NCBI RefSeq assembly: GCF_006874475.1
Contig: NZ_VIRM01000036.1
Coordinates: 1-64,000 of the forward strand
Origin: Microbispora hainanensis
GTDB lineage: Bacteria > Actinomycetota > Actinomycetes > Streptosporangiales > Streptosporangiaceae
Direction of reading: 5' to 3'
DNA: 64,000 bases
Of this stretch, positions 52,406 through 63,959 are shown piece by piece. Position 1 is the stretch's first letter. Each line of letters starts with the position of its first letter. The notes under the pieces are model-generated. The model ran no database searches and had not been told where the DNA came from. It worked only from the letters and a program-made list of their open reading frames with translations. Made by a program: the position numbers and the translations under genes.

Positions 52406-53572
52406 TTGCCACTCCTCAGAGCATCGGGGCTGGTCGCCGGGCTCGGGTCAAGTCTCGTCCTGACCTTCGGAGCCCCGGCGGGAGCCGATCCGAAACCGTC
52501 CGCGAAGGACGTCGCCAAGGCACGACAGCAGGTGCAGGAGCGCGCGAAGGAACTGGGCAGGGCCGAGGCCGATCTCGCGGCCGCGCAGGCCCGCCGTGAG
52601 GCGCTGGACACCGAGGCCGAGCGGCTCGTGGAGACGTACAACGGGCAGCTCGTCCAGCTTGAGCAGGCGCAGGCCACATACGAGCAGTCGGCGCGGCGGG
52701 TCCGCCAGGCGGCCGACCAGGTCGCCCGGCTGCGCGGAGAGGTGGCGGCGAGAGTGGCCGAGGGGTACGGCACGCTGCGGCTGTCACCGTCCGCCGCGGC
52801 CATGCTCGGCGGCATCGGCGACGTGGACCGCTTCCTGCGAAGAGCCAGCGTGCTGACGCAACTCGGCGACGAGCAGGCCGCTTCGCTGCAACGGCTGAAA
52901 GACGCGCAACAGGTCTTCGAAATCCTCCGAGAACAGGCGGCCCGTGCCTACTCCGAGCAGTCGCAGAGCGCCGAAGAGGTGCGACAGGCGAAGGACGCGG
53001 CACAGCGGGCCGTCGAAGAACAGCTCGAACAGACCAAGAAGATCGAGCAGGAAAAAGCGGAGATCTCCAAACGCCTGGAAGCCGCGCGCGACCGCGTCGA
53101 CGAGCTGAAAGAGGCGAGGGCCAAGGCCCGGCAGGTGGTGAGGCGGACGGCGCTCCCCGCACACAGGAGTCTGAAACCGCCGGCCTGGGCCGGGCGGCTC
53201 GGGTCGGGACCCGGCGAGACGGCCGCCCAATGGGCGCTCAAACAGATCGGCAAGCCGTACGTGTGGGCCGCCGCAGGCCCGTCCGGTTTCGACTGCTCGG
53301 GGCTGACGATGCGGGCCTGGCAGCGGGCCGGGGTGTCACTCGATCACTGGACCGGCACGCAGTGGACGTCGGGACGGCACGTCCCGCTCAGGGATCTGCG
53401 CACCGGCGACCTCATCTTCTACGGCCGGTTGAGCAGGAATCCCGGCGACATCCATCATGTGGGCATCTACATAGGGCGCGGCATGATGGTCCACGCCCCC
53501 CAGACGGGGGACGTGGTGCGCATCTCGCCCATCTGGCGCCACGATCTGGTCGGCGCCACCAGGCCCGGCTGA
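52406..53572 (+). CDS. NlpC/P60 peptidoglycan endopeptidase
   Basis: 388 residues from TTG 52406, with AAGGGGAAGGA upstream. A signal peptide (about 1-27) is followed by a long coiled coil (about 32-240, heptads such as VQERAKELGRAEADLAAAQARREAL). The C-terminal NlpC/P60 domain has catalytic Cys in GFDCSGLTMRAW, His in DIHHVGIYIG, and His in MVHAPQ. It cuts peptidoglycan stem peptides at the cell surface, as RipA-like enzymes do. No ydaO riboswitch is visible in its 103-bp leader. It ends 1 nt from the convergent ppa gene. Confidence 0.93.
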   Translation: MPLLRASGLVAGLGSSLVLTFGAPAGADPKPSAKDVAKARQQVQERAKELGRAEADLAAAQARREALDTEAERLVETYNGQLVQLEQAQATYEQSARRVRQAADQVARLRGEVAARVAEGYGTLRLSPSAAAMLGGIGDVDRFLRRASVLTQLGDEQAASLQRLKDAQQVFEILREQAARAYSEQSQSAEEVRQAKDAAQRAVEEQLEQTKKIEQEKAEISKRLEAARDRVDELKEARAKARQVVRRTALPAHRSLKPPAWAGRLGSGPGETAAQWALKQIGKPYVWAAAGPSGFDCSGLTMRAWQRAGVSLDHWTGTQWTSGRHVPLRDLRTGDLIFYGRLSRNPGDIHHVGIYIGRGMMVHAPQTGDVVRISPIWRHDLVGATRPG

Positions 53573-53573
53573 G

Positions 53574-54077
53574 TCAGTGCTCCTCGTCGTGGTGCTCGGT
53601 TTCCTGGAAGCGCCGGATGCTGGCGAGGATCTCGGCCTCGGCCTCGGTGCGGCCCACCCAGTTGGCGCCCTCGACCGACTTGCCGGGCTCCAGGTCCTTG
53701 TAGACCTCGAAGAAGTGCTGGATCTCCAGCCGGTCGAACTCGGCGACGTGGTGGATGTCACGGATGTGCTCCATCCGGGGATCGGTCGCCGGAACGCACA
53801 GGACCTTGTCGTCGCCGCCCTTCTCGTCGGTCATCCGGAACATTCCGACAGCGCGGCAGCTGATCAGGCAACCGGGAAAAGTCGGCTCCTGGAGCAGGAC
53901 CAGCGCGTCGAGCGGGTCTCCGTCCTCACCGAGGGTGTTCTCGATGAACCCGTAGTCGGCGGGGTATTGGGTAGACGTGAAAAGCAGGCGGTCCAGACGT
54001 ATGCGGCCGGTCTTGTGGTCAACCTCGTACTTGTTCCGTTGTCCCTTGGGGATCTCAACGACAACGTCGAACTCCAC
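53574..54077 (-). CDS. ppa: inorganic pyrophosphatase
   Basis: 167 residues, the usual size for class I bacterial enzymes. Conserved parts: [36 protein letters not shown] (metal-binding Asp cluster) and [11 protein letters not shown]. It hydrolyses pyrophosphate in the cytoplasm, driving biosynthesis. Divergent from dacB. Its C-terminal His/Glu-rich tail (ETEHHDEEH) is common in actinobacteria. Confidence 0.97.
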   Translation of the reverse strand: MEFDVVVEIPKGQRNKYEVDHKTGRIRLDRLLFTSTQYPADYGFIENTLGEDGDPLDALVLLQEPTFPGCLISCRAVGMFRMTDEKGGDDKVLCVPATDPRMEHIRDIHHVAEFDRLEIQHFFEVYKDLEPGKSVEGANWVGRTEAEAEILASIRRFQETEHHDEEH

Positions 54078-54163
54078 TCGTTCCTCCGCATGAGTCCCCG
54101 GTCTCCCGGGCTGGCGTTAATGTCTCGTAGGCGTGGTCAAGGTCGGCGCGAAATGAGGGCGTT

Positions 54164-55549
54164 GTGGTGCGACGTGAGCGGTGGATGGTGGTGGCCACCC
54201 TCGCCCTGCTGCAGATCTTCGTCGTCCTCGCGGGCACTTATTGGATCACCCATGACGCCGACAGGACCCCGGCTCCGGTCGCGTCCCCGAAGCCGACCCC
54301 GATCCCCCTGGTGACCGCGGGTCCGGTTCTGGCCGCGGCGGGGGACGGGGCTCTCCCCGCCAAGGGTACTTTGACCACCCGGCTCACCGCTGCGATGGGT
54401 GACCCCGCCCTCGGTGGCAGCGTCGCCGGGATCGTGCTCGACGTCGCGACGGGGACGCCGATCTTCGACGGCCGCTCGGGCGCCGCCATCACCCCGGCCT
54501 CGACCACCAAGCTCGTCACCGGCCTGACGGTGCTGGCCACCGTGGGGCCGGACGCCCGCCTCGCCACCCGGGTCGTACGGGGGGCCTCCGCCAGGTCGAT
54601 CGTCCTGGTCGGCGGCGGCGACCCGACCCTGGCCGGCCCGCGGACGAGCGCCGCCGAGCAGGAGAAGACCTATCCGCGCCCGGCGTCGCTCGCCCGGCTC
54701 GCGTCGAGCACGGCCAAGGCGCTCAAGGCCGCCAAGATCACCTCGGTGGACCTGTCGTACGACGCGTCCCTCTTCAACGGGCCGCGGACGGCGCCGGGCT
54801 GGAAGCCGACATACATCCCGGAGGGCAGCGTCGCCCCGGTCGCCGCGCTCATGATGGACGAGGGCCGGGCCGCCAACGGCGCCCGCTATCCGGACCCGGC
54901 CCAGGCCACCGCCGATGCATTCGCCACCCTGCTCAGGAAGAACGGCATCAAGGTGGGCAAGGGGGTCGACGCCGCGAAGGCGGCGCCCACCGCGCAGGAG
55001 CTGGCCCGGGTGGAGTCCGGCCCGATCTACGCGCTCGTCGAGCGGATGCTCACCCACAGCGACAACGATCTCGCCGAGGCGCTCGCCCGTCATGCCGCCA
55101 TCAAGGAGGGCCTGCCGCACACCTTCCAGGGCGTGCCCGCGGCGGTCGGGCGCGTGCTCACCCGCCTCCGCGTGGGCGGCGGCGTGGAGGTCCACGACGG
55201 CAGCGGGCTGTCCACCAGGAACAGGATCACGCCGACGGCCCTCGCCCACATCCTCTCCGTGGCGGCGTCCCCCGCCCATCCGGAGCTGCACTCGCTGATC
55301 AGCGGCCTGCCGGTCGCGCATTTCACCGGCACTCTCCACGATCGATATGGGAAGTCCGATACGAAGGCCGGCGCCGGATTGGTGCGCGCGAAGACGGGCA
55401 CTTTGAACGGGGTGAACACCCTGGCGGGCATCGCGTACACATCCGAGGGCCGGTTGCTGACCTTCGCGTTCATGGCCGACCAAGTGGCCAACCCCCCGGA
55501 GGCGATCACCGCCCTCGACAAAATGGCCACGATCGTCTCCCAGAGCTAG
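54164..55549 (+). CDS. dacB: D-alanyl-D-alanine carboxypeptidase (PBP4 type)
   Basis: 461 residues. An N-terminal membrane anchor or uncleaved signal (about 8-27) is followed by a Pro-rich linker. Penicillin-binding motifs are complete: S113-TT-K116 (PASTTK), S299-D300-N301 (HSDND) and K410-T411-G412. The insertion between motifs 1 and 2 is that of PBP4/DacB enzymes, which trim peptidoglycan stem peptides. It lies between ppa and the metalloprotease gene. Confidence 0.95.
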   Translation: MVRRERWMVVATLALLQIFVVLAGTYWITHDADRTPAPVASPKPTPIPLVTAGPVLAAAGDGALPAKGTLTTRLTAAMGDPALGGSVAGIVLDVATGTPIFDGRSGAAITPASTTKLVTGLTVLATVGPDARLATRVVRGASARSIVLVGGGDPTLAGPRTSAAEQEKTYPRPASLARLASSTAKALKAAKITSVDLSYDASLFNGPRTAPGWKPTYIPEGSVAPVAALMMDEGRAANGARYPDPAQATADAFATLLRKNGIKVGKGVDAAKAAPTAQELARVESGPIYALVERMLTHSDNDLAEALARHAAIKEGLPHTFQGVPAAVGRVLTRLRVGGGVEVHDGSGLSTRNRITPTALAHILSVAASPAHPELHSLISGLPVAHFTGTLHDRYGKSDTKAGAGLVRAKTGTLNGVNTLAGIAYTSEGRLLTFAFMADQVANPPEAITALDKMATIVSQS

Positions 55550-55597
55550 TTATCCCCCTCGCGCCTGCATGCGCGGCGAGAAGTCGGAGAACGTACG

Positions 55598-56656
55598 GTG
55601 GTGGGTATGCAGGTGATCGACTGGGATCTGGCCGTCGCGACCGGGGTGCGCCTTGTGCGGCCCGGCCCTCAGGTGAGCCGCGAGGAGGCCAGGCAGGCGG
55701 TCCTCGAACTGCGGAGGCTGTCGCGGGACGCCGAGGGGCACGTGCGGGAGTTCACCCGCATCGACTCGGCGACGCCCGAGGCGGCGACCGTGGTCGACCG
55801 TCCCGGGTGGATCCGTGCGAACGTGGACGGCTTCCGCGTGGTGCTGGAGCCGCTGACGCAGAAGATGTCGAACATGCCGGCGGTCGTCGGCGCGGTCGGC
55901 TCGCGCATCACCGGGCTGGAGGTCGGCGCGGTGCTGGCCTTCCTCGCCTCCCGGGTGCTCGGGCAGTATGAGCTGTTCCTCCCGCCCGACCCCTCGGGCA
56001 ACGCCCCGACCGGCCGCCTGACGCTGGTGGCGCCCAACATCGTGCACGCCGAGCGCGAGCTGGGCGTCGATCCCCGTGACTTCCGCCTGTGGGTGTGCCT
56101 CCACGAGGAGACCCACCGGGTGCAGTTCACCGGCGTCCCCTGGCTCCGGGAGTACGTCCGCGGCCAGATGACCGAGTTCCTCCTCGCGTCCGAGATGGAC
56201 CTGACGACCCTGCTGGAGCGCCTGCGCGCCGCCTCCGACGCGGTCGCCGACGCCTTCCGGGGCGGCGAGGGCAACCTGATCGAGGCCATTCAGACGCCCG
56301 AGCAGAAGGCCGTGCTCGACCGCGTGACGGCCGTGATGACGCTGGTGGAGGGGCACGGCGACTACGTCATGGACGCGGTGGGCCCGTCCGTCGTGCCGTC
56401 GGTCGCCGAGATCCGCGCCAAGTTCCAGCGCCGCCGCGAGGGCGGTTCGCGCTTCGACCAGCTCGTACGCCGCCTGCTCGGCATCGAGCTGAAGATGAAG
56501 CAGTATGCCGAGGGCTCCCACTTCGTCCGCACCGTCGTGGACGAGGCCGGCATGGAGTCGTTCAACAAGGTCTGGACCTCGCCTGAGACCCTGCCCGACC
56601 GCGAGGAGATCACGGACCCGCACGCCTGGATGTCGCGCGTCCTGACCTCCGCCTGA
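55598..56656 (+). CDS. zinc-dependent metalloprotease (DUF2342 / F420-associated family)
   Basis: 352 residues from GTG 55598; the ATG at 55607 is an alternative. The zinc motif is H169-EET-H173 ([10 protein letters not shown]), with a downstream acidic helix containing [13 protein letters not shown] that could supply the third ligand. The pattern matches the actinobacterial family found beside dacB and tilS, sometimes called coenzyme F420-associated. Substrate and role are unknown. Order and strand with dacB and tilS suggest one conserved neighbourhood. Confidence 0.9.
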   Translation: MVGMQVIDWDLAVATGVRLVRPGPQVSREEARQAVLELRRLSRDAEGHVREFTRIDSATPEAATVVDRPGWIRANVDGFRVVLEPLTQKMSNMPAVVGAVGSRITGLEVGAVLAFLASRVLGQYELFLPPDPSGNAPTGRLTLVAPNIVHAERELGVDPRDFRLWVCLHEETHRVQFTGVPWLREYVRGQMTEFLLASEMDLTTLLERLRAASDAVADAFRGGEGNLIEAIQTPEQKAVLDRVTAVMTLVEGHGDYVMDAVGPSVVPSVAEIRAKFQRRREGGSRFDQLVRRLLGIELKMKQYAEGSHFVRTVVDEAGMESFNKVWTSPETLPDREEITDPHAWMSRVLTSA

Positions 56657-56748
56657 CGCGGATCCACCCGGCCTCCGCCCGATCGCGCCCGCCCGGCCCG
56701 CCGGTCGGGCGTTTTCCCATGCCCGCCCGGGGCGGCCAGAATGGCCGC

Positions 56749-57759
56749 ATGGGCCCGCATCCCGCCGTCGCCGACGTCCGCCGCGCCGTACGGCTGTCGC
56801 TCGCGGATCTCGCCGTCTCTCCCGGGTCGCGGGAGTCGTCCGGTGCGCTCGTCCTCGTGGCCTGCAGCGGCGGCGCCGACTCGCTGGCGCTGGCGGCGGC
56901 CACCGGCTTCGCGGCCCCGCGCCTCGGCCTGCGCGCCGGGCTGCTCACCGTCGACCACGGCCTGCAGGAGGGCTCGGCCGGCCGGGCCCATGACGTCGTA
57001 CGGCTCGCGCCCGCGCTCGGCCTCGACCCGGCCGAGGTGCTGACCGTCACGGTCGGCACGGCCGGAGGCCCCGAGGCCGCGGCGCGCGACGCCCGCTACG
57101 CCGCGCTGTCGGCCGCGGCAGACCGCCTGGGCGCCGCCGCGGTCCTGCTCGGCCACACGCGCGACGACCAGGCGGAGACCGTGCTGCTGCGCCTGGCCCG
57201 CGGCAGCGGCACCCGGTCCCTGTCCGGCATGGCGGAGGTCTCGGGGATCTACCGGCGGCCCCTGCTGGGGCTCGGCCGGGCGCGCACCAGGCAGGCGTGC
57301 GACGCCCTCGGCCTGCGCCCGTGGGACGACCCGCACAACGACGATCCGGCGTACACCAGGGTGCGGGTGCGGCACGACGTCCTCCCGGCGCTGGAGGCGG
57401 CGCTGGGGCCGGGGATCGCCGAGGCGCTGGCCCGTACGGCCCGGCTGTGCAGGGACGACGCCGACGCCCTGGACGCGTGGGCGGAGGCCGTCCACGCGAA
57501 GTCGCGGGGCCCGGCGGGGGAGCTGGACGTGTCCGTGCTGGCGGACGTGCCGGGGGCGGTGCGGCGGCGGGTCATCCAGCGGGCGGCCGTGGAGGCCGGG
57601 GCGAACGCCGCCGCGCTCGCGGCCGTGCACATCGAGGCGGTCGAGCGGCTGGTGACCGGCTGGCACGGGCAGAAGGGAGTGGACCTACCCGGGGGGGTGG
57701 GGGTGGTCAGGCGCTGTGGCACCCTTGTGTTCGCCGTGGACAAACTCTCGCTCGCGTAA
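56749..57759 (+). CDS. tilS: tRNA(Ile)-lysidine synthetase
   Basis: 336 residues from the ATG at 56749. The PP-loop ATPase motif is [10 protein letters not shown] (39-48), with [22 protein letters not shown] and the TilS central part [21 protein letters not shown]. It modifies C34 of tRNA-Ile(CAU) to lysidine, needed for AUA decoding. It is shorter than the E. coli enzyme, as in many actinobacteria. hpt starts 12 nt downstream. Confidence 0.95.
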   Translation: MGPHPAVADVRRAVRLSLADLAVSPGSRESSGALVLVACSGGADSLALAAATGFAAPRLGLRAGLLTVDHGLQEGSAGRAHDVVRLAPALGLDPAEVLTVTVGTAGGPEAAARDARYAALSAAADRLGAAAVLLGHTRDDQAETVLLRLARGSGTRSLSGMAEVSGIYRRPLLGLGRARTRQACDALGLRPWDDPHNDDPAYTRVRVRHDVLPALEAALGPGIAEALARTARLCRDDADALDAWAEAVHAKSRGPAGELDVSVLADVPGAVRRRVIQRAAVEAGANAAALAAVHIEAVERLVTGWHGQKGVDLPGGVGVVRRCGTLVFAVDKLSLA

Positions 57760-57771
57760 GGAAAACCCCAG

Positions 57772-58329
57772 GTGGACGCAGCAGACATGGGCAGGGATCT
57801 CTCCAAAGTCCTCATCTCGGAGCAGGAGCTGCAGGAGAAGATCAGAGAACTGGCGGGGCAGATCGACGCCGACTACGCCGGTAACGAACTGTTGATCGTC
57901 GGCGTGCTCAAGGGCGCGGTCATGGTCATGGCCGATCTCGCCCGGGCGCTGCACGTGCCCGTGCAGATGGACTGGATGGCCGTTTCCTCGTACGGCGCGG
58001 GGACCGTGTCGTCCGGTGTGGTGCGGGTGCTGAAGGACCTCGACACCGACATCGCCGGCCGGCACGTGCTCGTGGTCGAGGACATCATCGATTCCGGGTT
58101 GACCCTCTCGTGGTTGATGAACAACCTGAAGTCGCGCAACCCGGCGTCCGTGGAGATCTGCACGCTGCTGCGCAAGCCGGACGCGGTGAAGGTCGAGTTG
58201 GACGTCCGTTACGTCGGTTTTGACATCCCCAACGAGTTCGTCATCGGGTACGGGCTCGATTACGCCGAGCGGTATCGCAACCTGCCGTTCATCGGGACTC
58301 TTGCGCCTCATGTGTACGGAGGGGAGTAA
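57772..58329 (+). CDS. hpt: hypoxanthine phosphoribosyltransferase
   Basis: 185 residues from GTG 57772. The PRPP-binding signature is VLVVEDIIDSGLT (99-111); VGVLKGAVMVMADLAR and the flexible-loop SSYGAGTVSSG are also present. It salvages hypoxanthine and guanine to IMP and GMP. The tilS-hpt-ftsH order is widely conserved in bacteria. Confidence 0.97.
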   Translation: MDAADMGRDLSKVLISEQELQEKIRELAGQIDADYAGNELLIVGVLKGAVMVMADLARALHVPVQMDWMAVSSYGAGTVSSGVVRVLKDLDTDIAGRHVLVVEDIIDSGLTLSWLMNNLKSRNPASVEICTLLRKPDAVKVELDVRYVGFDIPNEFVIGYGLDYAERYRNLPFIGTLAPHVYGGE

Positions 58330-58598
58330 GCCCTTAGCGAAGTGACCCTCGAATCAGGCGTTATTGGGCGCCAGGTCGGGGAACACGGGCTTGGCTGACG
58401 TACGTTGGAAAGGCAAAGCCGGAGCCGCTCGGGCAGTTACCCGACGCGGCTGCCGGGTGTACCTTCGGATATCCGTGGGAGGGGCCGGTCGGCCGCCCCG
58501 CGGTAGCCAGAAGGAGCGGTAAGGGATGCCGCGACCCCGGGGTTTCCCGGGGCAGGCCTTGGTCAGGAAGGGACGGGCCCGCCGGGGTTCCGCAACGG
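58330..58598. other. ftsH leader region
   Basis: This 269-bp gap has no gene. It holds GC-rich symmetry (CCCCGGGG-type) near 58536-58556 and probably the ftsH promoter. No sigma consensus or riboswitch is clear enough to place. Confidence 0.4.
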
Positions 58599-60605
<2,007 letters not shown>

Positions 60606-60608
60606 TCC

Positions 60609-61205
60609 ATGGCCGAACCCATGGTGGGGCCGCCCCCCGGCTTCGACCACGACCGGATCGAGAAGGCGGTCAGGGAGATCCTGTTCGCGATCGGGGAGGA
60701 CCCCGATCGCGACGGGCTCCGGGACACCCCGGCCCGCGTGGCCCGCGCGTTCGCCGAGCAGTTCGCCGGCCTGGGCCAGCGGCCCGAAGACGCGCTGACC
60801 ACGATGTTCGACGCGGACCACGACGAGATGGTGCTCGTCAAGGACATCGAGGTGATGTCCACCTGCGAGCACCATCTGCTCCCGTTCCACGGCGTGGCCC
60901 ACATCGGCTACACGCCCAACGAGAAGGGGCGCATCACCGGCCTGTCCAAGCTGGCCAGGCTGGTGGATGTCTACGCCCGCAGGCCGCAGGTGCAGGAGCG
61001 GATGACCTCCCAGATCGCCGACGGCCTGATGCAGGTGCTTGAGCCGCGCGGCGTGATCGTGGTCATCGAGGCCGAGCACATGTGCATGACCATGCGCGGC
61101 GTGCGCAAGCCCGGCGCCAAGACGATCACGTCGGCCGTCCGGGGTGACTTCCGTTCCAGCGAGGCGACCAGGGCCGAGGCCATGTCGCTGATCCTGCGCG
61201 GCTGA
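60609..61205 (+). CDS. folE: GTP cyclohydrolase I
   Basis: 198 residues. Zinc ligands Cys86 and His89 ([12 protein letters not shown]) and Cys159 (EHMCMTMRG) are present. It converts GTP to 7,8-dihydroneopterin triphosphate, the first step of folate synthesis. The folate genes folP, folB and folK follow. Confidence 0.97.
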   Translation: MAEPMVGPPPGFDHDRIEKAVREILFAIGEDPDRDGLRDTPARVARAFAEQFAGLGQRPEDALTTMFDADHDEMVLVKDIEVMSTCEHHLLPFHGVAHIGYTPNEKGRITGLSKLARLVDVYARRPQVQERMTSQIADGLMQVLEPRGVIVVIEAEHMCMTMRGVRKPGAKTITSAVRGDFRSSEATRAEAMSLILRG

Positions 61206-61279
61206 GCGCGGACGACGGCCGATTGGGACGCCGCTCCTGCCCGGCAGGCAACGAGTCCCGGGGCACTAGTCTTGACCCC

Positions 61280-62152
61280 ATGACCGCAGCAAGTGTGCCC
61301 GGTATGCCCGAGTCTGGGCGCTGTCTGGTCATGGGCGTGGTCAACGTCACCCCTGACTCCTTCTCGGACGGCGGGCAGTGGTTCGACCCCGACGTGGCGA
61401 TCAGGCACGGGCTCGATCTGGTGGCCGAGGGCGCCGACATCGTCGACGTGGGCGGGGAGTCCACCCGCCCGGGTGCGGCGCGGGTGTCCCTCGACGAGGA
61501 GCTGCGCCGTGTCGAGCCGGTGATCCGCACGCTCACCGAGGAGGGCGTGACGGTCAGCGTCGACACCATGCGCGCGGAGGTGGCCGAGGCGGCCGTCGCG
61601 GCGGGGGCGAAGCTCGTCAACGACGTGAGCGGCGGGCTGGCCGATCCGGTGATGCCCCGGGTGGTGGCCGCGACCGGCGTGCCGTACGTCGTGATGCACT
61701 GGCGCGGGCACAGCCGCGACATGGACAGCCGGGCCATTTACGGCGACGTCGTGACCGAGGTGGCGGAGGAGCTGCGCAAGCGGGTCGACTCCGTGCTGGC
61801 CGAGGGCGTGCGGGAGGAGCAGATCGTGCTCGACCCGGGCCTCGGATTCTCCAAGAACGCCGAGCACAACTGGGCCCTGCTGGCCGGCATCGGCGAGCTG
61901 AACGGCCTCGGCCGCCCGTTGCTGATCGGGGCGTCGAGGAAGCGCTTCCTCGGCCGCCTGCTGGCGGGGCCGGACGGCGAGCCCCGGCCGTTCGACGGCA
62001 GCGACGACGCCACACTCGCCGTCACCGCGCTCGCGGCGCGGGCCGGCGCGTGGTGCGTCCGGGTGCACCGGGTGCGGCCGAACGCCGACGCGGTGCGGGT
62101 GGCCGCCGCGTGGGGGGCAGCAGTCGTACGACATGCCGACGAGGGCCGGTGA
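61280..62152 (+). CDS. folP: dihydropteroate synthase
   Basis: 290 residues from the ATG at 61280. Family motifs are MGVVNVTPDSFSDGG (18-32), DVGGESTRPG (56-65), NDVSGG, DPGLGFSKN and IGASRKRFLG. It joins 6-hydroxymethyl-dihydropterin pyrophosphate to p-aminobenzoate and is the sulfonamide target; whether its loops carry resistance changes cannot be judged. The NTF2-like gene starts 4 nt after its stop. Confidence 0.97.
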   Translation: MTAASVPGMPESGRCLVMGVVNVTPDSFSDGGQWFDPDVAIRHGLDLVAEGADIVDVGGESTRPGAARVSLDEELRRVEPVIRTLTEEGVTVSVDTMRAEVAEAAVAAGAKLVNDVSGGLADPVMPRVVAATGVPYVVMHWRGHSRDMDSRAIYGDVVTEVAEELRKRVDSVLAEGVREEQIVLDPGLGFSKNAEHNWALLAGIGELNGLGRPLLIGASRKRFLGRLLAGPDGEPRPFDGSDDATLAVTALAARAGAWCVRVHRVRPNADAVRVAAAWGAAVVRHADEGR

Positions 62153-62156
62153 CGAG

Positions 62157-62600
62157 ATGCCGACAGGGACGCCGATGAAGGACATCGAGGAGCTCAACGA
62201 GGCGTTCTACAACGCCATCGAGAGCGGCGACCTCGACACGATGTCGGAGATCTGGATCGAGGACGTCCCGGGACGACCGGCCATGTGCGTCCACCCCGGC
62301 TGGCCCATGCTGACCGGGCGGTCGGAGGTGCTGCGCTCCTGGGCGCTCATCATGGCGAACACGCCCTACATCCAGTTCGTGCTCACCGACGTGCAGACGG
62401 CCGTGATCGGGGACGTCGCCGTGATCACCTGCGCGGAGAACATCCTCACGGCCGCCGACACCGACGAGCCGGGCTTCGCGGCCGGCCGGGTCGTCGCCTC
62501 CAGCACCTATGTGCGCACCGGGACCGGCTGGCGGCTGTGGCTCTACCACGGCTCACCGGTCCTGCAGAGCGACGACGACGAGGAGGACCAGGAGCAGTGA
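62157..62600 (+). CDS. NTF2-like (SnoaL_3) protein inside the folate operon
   Basis: 147 residues from the ATG at 62157. NTF2-fold pattern: ELNEAFYNAIESGDLDTMSEIWIEDVP, MCVHPGWPMLTGRSEVLRSWALIM, VAVITCAENILT, then VASSTYVRTGTGWRLWLYHGSPV and an acidic tail. Such genes are found between folP and folB in actinobacteria, but no folate reaction is assigned. folB overlaps its stop by 4 nt (GTGA), so it is part of the operon. Confidence 0.88.
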   Translation: MPTGTPMKDIEELNEAFYNAIESGDLDTMSEIWIEDVPGRPAMCVHPGWPMLTGRSEVLRSWALIMANTPYIQFVLTDVQTAVIGDVAVITCAENILTAADTDEPGFAAGRVVASSTYVRTGTGWRLWLYHGSPVLQSDDDEEDQEQ

Positions 62601-62980
62601 CGGCGCGGGCGGCGACCGGTCGGGACACCGTGCGGCTGACGGGCCTGCGGGCCCGCGGCAGGCACGGCTGCCTGCCCGCGGAGCGTGAGCTGGGCCAGGA
62701 GTTCGTGATCGACGTGGCCCTGTCGTTCGACACCGCCCCGGCGGCGGCGGCCGACGACCTCACGCTCACCGTGGACTACGGGGCACTGGCGATGGAGCTC
62801 GTCCGCATCGTGGAGGGCGAGCCGGTCAACCTCATCGAAACCCTCGCGGAACGGCTGGCGGCGGCCTGCCTGGCCCACGAGCTGGTCTCGGAGGTAGAGG
62901 TCAGCGTGCACAAACCGGCGGCGCCCATCCCGCTGCCGTTCGGCGACGTGGTGGTGACGATCAGGAGGGGCCGCGCATGA
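62597..62980 (+). CDS. folB: dihydroneopterin aldolase
   Basis: 127 residues from GTG 62597. Conserved: LTGLRARGRHGCLPAERELGQEF with the pterin-binding region, TVDYGALAMELVRIVEGEPVNLIETLAERLA, and the catalytic Lys in VHKPAAPIP. It converts dihydroneopterin to 6-hydroxymethyl-dihydropterin and glycolaldehyde. It overlaps both neighbours by 4 nt. Confidence 0.96.
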   Translation: MTARAATGRDTVRLTGLRARGRHGCLPAERELGQEFVIDVALSFDTAPAAAADDLTLTVDYGALAMELVRIVEGEPVNLIETLAERLAAACLAHELVSEVEVSVHKPAAPIPLPFGDVVVTIRRGRA

Positions 62981-63477
62981 GGGTCGTGATCGCGCTCGGC
63001 AGCAACCTCGGCCGCCGGATGGAAAACCTCCAGGGAGCCGTCGACGAGCTCTTCGACGCTCCCGGGCTCACGTTCGTGGCGGCGTCGCCCGTCTACGAGA
63101 CCGACCCGGTCGGCGGGCCCGAGCAGGGTCCGTACCTGAACGCGGTGGTGGTCGCCGACAGCATTCTCGATCCCCGCACGCTGCTCGACCGTGTCCAGAG
63201 CATCGAGACCGCCTTCGGCCGCGAGCGCAGGGAGCGGTGGGGCCCGCGCACGCTCGACGTGGACCTCATCACGGTCGGCGACCTGATGTCCGACGACCCG
63301 GTGCTGACGCTCCCGCACCCCCGGGCGCACGAGCGGGCGTTCGTGCTGGTCCCGTGGGCACAGGTCGATCCGGGGGCGGTGCTGCCCGGACGCGGTTCGG
63401 TGGCGGCCCTGCTGGCCGGCACGGACCAGAGCGGGGTGCGGCTGCGGCCCGACCTCGTGCTCGAACCCCCGGCCTGA
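62977..63477 (+). CDS. folK: 6-hydroxymethyl-dihydropterin pyrophosphokinase
   Basis: 166 residues. Conserved ALGSNLGRRMENLQGAVD, VYETDPVGGPEQGPYLNAVV, RWGPRTLDVDLI (the Asp pair for magnesium) and LPHPRAHERAFVL. It adds pyrophosphate to 6-hydroxymethyl-dihydropterin, providing the FolP substrate. Confidence 0.97.
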   Translation: MRVVIALGSNLGRRMENLQGAVDELFDAPGLTFVAASPVYETDPVGGPEQGPYLNAVVVADSILDPRTLLDRVQSIETAFGRERRERWGPRTLDVDLITVGDLMSDDPVLTLPHPRAHERAFVLVPWAQVDPGAVLPGRGSVAALLAGTDQSGVRLRPDLVLEPPA

Positions 63478-63493
63478 GACGAGGAGTCCCCGA

Positions 63494-63943
63494 GTGAAGC
63501 CCACCAACCCCGGCGTGCTCGTCGGTCTCGTGCTCGTGTTCGGCCTGCTCACCTGGGGACTGCTGCTGCGGTTCTACTCCTCCGTGCCGACCCTGCCGTG
63601 GACCGCGATCCCCACCACGCTGCTGCTGGCCATCGGTGAGGCGTACACGGGGTGGCTGACCCGGGCGAGGATCCTGCGCCGCCCGCACACCAAGCCCGTC
63701 GAGCCGCTGGCCGTCGCCCGTCTCGCGGCGCTGGCCAAGGCCACGGCGTACGCCGGGGCGGTGTTCGGCGGCATCTTCGCCGGGTTCGTGGTGCACGTGC
63801 TCGAACTGCTCGACCTCGACAAGCCCCGCCAGGACGCGCTCGTCGGCGGCGGGTCGTTCGTGGCCTGCGTGATCCTGATCTGCGCGGCGCTGTTCCTCGA
63901 ACACTGCTGCCGGGTGCCCGGCAAGCCCTCCGGCGAGGCGTGA
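63494..63943 (+). CDS. DUF3180 membrane protein
   Basis: 149 residues. Four hydrophobic segments (about 8-28, 36-52, 80-104, 118-138) and the family pattern at the start (KPTNPGVLVGLVLVFG) with a middle VEPLAVARLAALAKATAYAGA. DUF3180 genes follow folK in many actinobacteria; their function is unknown. The 17-nt spacing suggests co-transcription with folK. Confidence 0.9.
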   Translation: MKPTNPGVLVGLVLVFGLLTWGLLLRFYSSVPTLPWTAIPTTLLLAIGEAYTGWLTRARILRRPHTKPVEPLAVARLAALAKATAYAGAVFGGIFAGFVVHVLELLDLDKPRQDALVGGGSFVACVILICAALFLEHCCRVPGKPSGEA

Positions 63944-63959
63944 CCGGCCACCTGCCGAT

